Source of the DNA: JAJFUI01 sp963754135
Lineage (GTDB): Bacteria > Planctomycetota > Planctomycetia > Pirellulales > Thermoguttaceae
Assembly: GCA_963754135.1 (NCBI GenBank)
Contig: CAVWEY010000001.1
Coordinates: 372,001-436,000 of the forward strand
Length of the DNA stretch: 64,000 nucleotides
Direction: 5' to 3'
Below the pieces are notes generated by a model. It ran no database searches, was not told the DNA's origin, and worked only from the letters and a program-made list of their open reading frames with translations. The translations under genes and the position numbers were made by a program. This document shows positions 60,709 through 64,000 of this stretch, piece after piece (position 1 is the first letter of the stretch; each line of letters starts with the position of its first letter).

Positions 60709-62061
60709 TCACTTGTAGCCCGGCAGGGCGAGAATCCGCTGCCGAAGCGGTTCCCGCGCCTGCAACAACCGGTTGTCCGGCGGATTGCCGTAGCTGCCGA
60801 CAAACTCGTCCCAGCCGATCCCTTCCTTCAGCCCACTGGGCTCGGGCAGGAAGTCAGCGACGGCGAAGCCGTCTTCCAGGCGGGAGAGCGGAATCTTGCC
60901 GGCGCTCACCGCACTGGCGAAGAAGATGCCGGAGAGGTCGCCCGAGAGACCGGCGAAGCTGAACCCGCTGCCGCCGCGGGAGCCGGACAGCTCCTTTGGT
61001 CGAGCATGGCCAAGTACCGCGGCGCCGCCGGATCATCGGGCAGGGCGGCGGCCAGCAAGCGGTACACGCCTCGTAGCCGGTCCTTGCTCGCGGGAGGAAG
61101 CTGGCAGAGGTGAACCAGCGGAAGGGCGCGGCTGCGAAGCTCCTCGCCCACCAGGTACATGGCCAGCGTGTTGGGGGCGTCGAAGCCGATGTGGAAGCTC
61201 CGCGCCCGGGCCTGCCGGTCGCCGATGTCGGGGCGCATGACGGAGCGGCCTTCCGCCGAGTGGACCGCCCCCAGGAAATGCCCCAGTTCGTGGACCAGCA
61301 TTTCCAGCCGGTCCGGCTCGGCGATCTGGTGGCCCCACTCGCGGATGAGGACGTGCGGGCGGAAAGGGCCGCGCGTGCCGCCCATGTGCCTCTCGCCGCG
61401 GAGCGCCTGGTACTGGCCGGTCCAGCCGATCGCCAGCCGCGCCGGGGCCGGCTTGACCGTCCGCTCGAACTCCGTGATGAGTTGCCCCAGGTCGCGGGCG
61501 CCGTCCTCGGAGTGCCAGGTGCCGACCGCCACCACCTCGAAGCGGACGCGGCACGAGCCGCTCGATGACGTCGGAGGCCGCCGCCACCCGCTCCCGGTAC
61601 CGCTTCTCCCAGACGCGCCGCACCGTCGGCTCCTTGTCGTCCGCGAGGATCTTGACCGGGATCGTACAGACGGCATCGCGCGGGCGAGCGGGCGCGGTCG
61701 GCGCCGGACGGCCGGCCGGAACCGGAAGGCCGGGAAGGGGTCGCTCCACCAATTCGAGCTTGTTGCCGTCGCTGCGGAAGTCGTAGATGCTGTTGCCGCG
61801 GAGCATCTGCCGCCGCGGCCGGCCGCCCTCATCGAAAACCACGGTGACGGCGTTGTCCACGTCGTCTGCGGGCACCGGGACCACTTCCTCCCGGTCCAGA
61901 GCGCGGCGGACCTGTCGGCCGCCGGGCTGGACGAGGGCGAACGTGACCTTGCCGTCCGTATGATTGGCCAACACCACCACCCCGGCGGCGGCCGACGGCG
62001 CGAACGCCGCGGCCGCGACAACCAACCCCGTCAGGATTGACAACCGGCGGCATACCTTCAT
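60709..62061 (-). CDS. Secreted metzincin-like zinc protease, two frameshifts
   Basis: About 451 residues. Signal peptide MKVCRRLSILTGLVVAAAAF ending SAAA. The catalytic region has HELGHFLGAVHS, the metzincin zinc motif HExxHxxGxxH with the glutamate, followed by SVMRPDI as a likely Met-turn. This supports a secreted matrixin/archaemetzincin-like peptidase. First change near 61557 (CTCGTGCCG), joining VAAASDVIER to VRFEVVAVGTW; second near 60996 (GACCAAAGGAG, one A lost), after which DQKELSGSRG...LPGYK ends at 60709. It faces the EPS operon tail to tail, so it may be independent. Confidence 0.78.
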
Positions 62062-62203
62062 AATGGTTGTGAGAGTGCAGCAGTGCAGGAGAACGCCCAT
62101 CGACAGCCCTATTATACCTCGGCGCAGCGAGGTTGTCTGCTCGCCCGCCGCGGGCGCTCCCCGAGGCGAGGCGCCCCCAGTTTCTGCGCGGGGACGCGGC
62201 TTC

Positions 62204-63268
62204 GTGATCCGGCCGGAAGTGCTTGACAATGCCGCGGACGCTGTCCCGCCCCGGAAGCGGCGCTGGCCGGCCAGGGCGGTGGCCGTGTGTACGTGGTCGT
62301 ATGCCGCCGCCGTGCTGGTGGTGTGGCTGTTGCTGCGGCTGGGCGGCGACCGCTGGTGGTTTGCGACCGTGATCCTGTTTGGGCCGCGGTGGCTTTGTGC
62401 CGTGCCATTGGTGGCGCTGGCGCCGGCAGCCGGGTTGCTCCGGCGGCGTTTGCTCTGGGTGTTGGGCGCCGCGGCGGTCGTGGCTTTCGGTCCCGTGATG
62501 GGGTTCTGCATTCCCTGGGCACGGCTGACGGCGGCCGGCGGCCCGTCGCTCCGCGTGCTGACTTGCAACGTCAAGGGGAAGTGCGACAACAACCGGGTGC
62601 TCGATGAGTTGATCCGGACGGCCCAGCCGGACGTCGTGGCCTTGCAGGGCTGTTGGGGAGAGTTTCAGGTCCGCTGGCCGGCGGGCTGGCACGTCTGCAA
62701 GGAAGGGGAACTGGCGGTCGCCTCCCGCTACCCGCTCCGCCACGACGCGGCGGACCACCGTTGGCAACGGCCCGGACACTGGCCGCGGACCGACATGCTC
62801 AACTGCACCATCCAATCGCCCGGGCGAGACATCGATTTCTGTAGCGTACACCTTCAGAGTCCGCACGACGGGCTTTCGGCGGTCATTGGCGGGCAGACAG
62901 TGCTGCGGCCATGGGACAGCATGGCCCTGGCCGCTGAGATCGAACAACGGCGGCACGAGTCGGAGGATGCCCAGCGGACGGTCAGCGGACTGTCCGCCTC
63001 GCCGGTCCTGGCCGGCGATTTTAACCTGCCGGCCGACAGCGCCATTTATCGCCGGTATTGGTCCGGGTATCGCGATGCGTTCGCCGAGGCCGGCCTGGGA
63101 TTCGGCTACACGGAATGGCCGCGGATGCGCAGGCTATCCTTCGGCATAAGGATCGATCACGTACTGACGGGGGCGGATTGGCGGTGCCGCCGCTGCTGGG
63201 TTGGGCCGGACGTGGGCTCCGACCATCTTCCCCTGCTCGCCGAACTCTTGCTCCCTCCGGCGGAGTAA
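62204..63268 (+). CDS. Endonuclease/exonuclease/phosphatase-fold protein
   Basis: About 354 residues: three N-terminal membrane segments (from VAVCTWSYAAAVLVVWLLL to VLGAAAVVAFGPVMGFCI) and an EEP domain outside: LRVLTCNVKGKCDNN, AGDFNLPADSAIYRRY and IRIDHVLTG, with GSDHLPLLAEL, the catalytic His/Asp set. The Glu usually found in the 'ALQE' motif is Gly here (DVVALQGCWGE), so activity is uncertain, or the base is miscalled. Start: the open frame begins upstream at 62063, almost touching the divergent protease start; GTG 62204 is chosen as more plausible but is uncertain. Confidence 0.75.
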   Translation: MIRPEVLDNAADAVPPRKRRWPARAVAVCTWSYAAAVLVVWLLLRLGGDRWWFATVILFGPRWLCAVPLVALAPAAGLLRRRLLWVLGAAAVVAFGPVMGFCIPWARLTAAGGPSLRVLTCNVKGKCDNNRVLDELIRTAQPDVVALQGCWGEFQVRWPAGWHVCKEGELAVASRYPLRHDAADHRWQRPGHWPRTDMLNCTIQSPGRDIDFCSVHLQSPHDGLSAVIGGQTVLRPWDSMALAAEIEQRRHESEDAQRTVSGLSASPVLAGDFNLPADSAIYRRYWSGYRDAFAEAGLGFGYTEWPRMRRLSFGIRIDHVLTGADWRCRRCWVGPDVGSDHLPLLAELLLPPAE

Positions 63269-63375
63269 CGCGCAGTGACAATCGTAACTCGCGGGTCCCT
63301 TGGCGGAACATCGGGGGGTCCCGCGCCGCCATTCGGCTGGCACGGCCCGGAACAGTGTGATATGCTACGATTGTT

Positions 63376-63564
63376 ATGGCCCATGAAATCGCCAAGCTCA
63401 TGTTGGAGCACGCGGGGACGTTCTTGGAACGGGCGGAGGCGATCCGAACCGCGTTGTCGCTGGGCATGCCGCTCCACGAAATCGAGGAATATCTCGACTG
63501 GCTGGATGCCACCCGCGGGCCGCTGCCGGATTCCCGGGAGGACGACTCCCAAGACGACAAATAG
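63376..63564 (+). CDS. Small hypothetical protein (62 aa)
   Basis: MAHEIAKLMLEHAGTFLERA opens a frame of 62 residues that is rich in Glu/Leu and predicted helical, with an acidic tail DSREDDSQDDK. Similar short proteins are common in planctomycetes without assigned role. GC-rich third codon positions support coding. It stands alone, about 107 bases after the previous gene. Confidence 0.6.
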   Translation: MAHEIAKLMLEHAGTFLERAEAIRTALSLGMPLHEIEEYLDWLDATRGPLPDSREDDSQDDK

Positions 63565-63751
63565 CGGTGACGGCTGAAAATCGTAAAAGCATTCGTGGTA
63601 ACGTGTTATGGCAATAGACTCCCCTCTGCATGAGCGATCGGCAATCCCCCCAAGAGTTTTGGGAAAATGGTTGACGGGCAATTGTCTGCCGGCTAGAATC
63701 AAGGCAGTGCCTCGAGCCGCGCAACAGCCCCTCAACGGCGACTGATCGGTC

Positions 63752-64000
63752 GTGAAGAAGAAGCGTCTCCATCCTGACACGGGTGGCGGTCTGACCGCGG
63801 CATCGTCCGGCGTGCGGCAATGCTCTGAGGCCGCCGAGAAAGCCGATGCGGAGGGGGCGGGACTCCGCGCGGACGGGTTGCTGGCCGAGCGCTGTCTGGC
63901 CGGCGAGGTGGCGGCGTGGGAGGAACTTTACGCCCAGTGCCATGAGCCGCTGTTGCTTTCCATCCGGGTCATGCTCGGCCCGCAGAGCGCGGACGCCGGC
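63752..64000 (+). CDS. Sigma-70 family RNA polymerase sigma factor, N-terminal part
   Basis: A GTG at 63752 opens a frame still running at the window end (83 codons). After a 40-residue basic and acidic leader comes LLAERCLAGEVAAWEELYAQ and PLLLSIRVMLGP, the beginning of sigma region 2 as in ECF-like planctomycete factors. The rest is outside the window. Confidence 0.7.
   Translation, partial: MKKKRLHPDTGGGLTAASSGVRQCSEAAEKADAEGAGLRADGLLAERCLAGEVAAWEELYAQCHEPLLLSIRVMLGPQSADAG

Noticed and set aside
63330..63375. Sigma-54 type promoter (TGGCACGG...)
   Set aside because: The -24 part resembles the consensus, but the -12 TTGC is absent at the right distance.

Overview
The window is high-GC DNA (roughly 60-65% by eye) from what looks like a planctomycete, probably of the Pirellulales type. 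The signs are a DUF1559 prepilin-like protein, an ECF sigma factor overlapping a FecR/LamG gene, proteins with an 'FSLRE' motif before a membrane segment, PEP-CTERM proteins with an exosortase, a 23S-5S rRNA unit with no adjacent 16S, and very many short dispersed palindromic repeats, some inside genes. No plasmid, phage or IS element was recognised.

Left part (1-27 kb): a sodium/solute symporter (cut by the window edge), a UroD-like methyltransferase/decarboxylase, a sugar-porter MFS protein, YqgE/AlgH, a 54-residue basic protein, TatC and mannose-6-phosphate isomerase. Then come two membrane proteins, an SbcD/YhaO-like nuclease coupled to a YhaN-like ATPase, a ROK sugar kinase, an aldo/keto reductase, a tryptophanase, a DUF1559 protein, a PEP-CTERM protein, an ECF sigma-FecR/LamG pair and a DUF4434 secreted protein.

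Middle (27-31.4 kb): a 23S rRNA gene split by a 695-bp group I intron carrying a LAGLIDADG endonuclease frame, then 5S rRNA and a terminator. A second PEP-CTERM gene follows.

Right part (33.7-60.6 kb): one long plus-strand exopolysaccharide locus. Its order is exosortase, Wzz/BY-kinase, giant TPR protein, EpsI, sugar transferase, O-antigen ligase-like protein, flippase, pyruvyl transferase, methyltransferase, GT2, GT4, ATP-grasp, GT4-deacetylase fusion, another glycosyltransferase, a membrane GT2, DUF362, a protein with a tandemly duplicated domain and a deacetylase-like protein. Together these could initiate, extend, flip, polymerise, modify and export a surface polysaccharide, with the exosortase and EpsI linking it to PEP-CTERM protein sorting. 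A metzincin-like protease, an endonuclease/phosphatase-fold protein, a small conserved-looking protein and the start of a sigma factor close the window.

About 29 frame changes interrupt otherwise well-preserved genes. Most are one-base deletions and more than half sit at the tetranucleotide GCGC, so I treat them as probable consensus errors, give each gene its full span and note the breaks.
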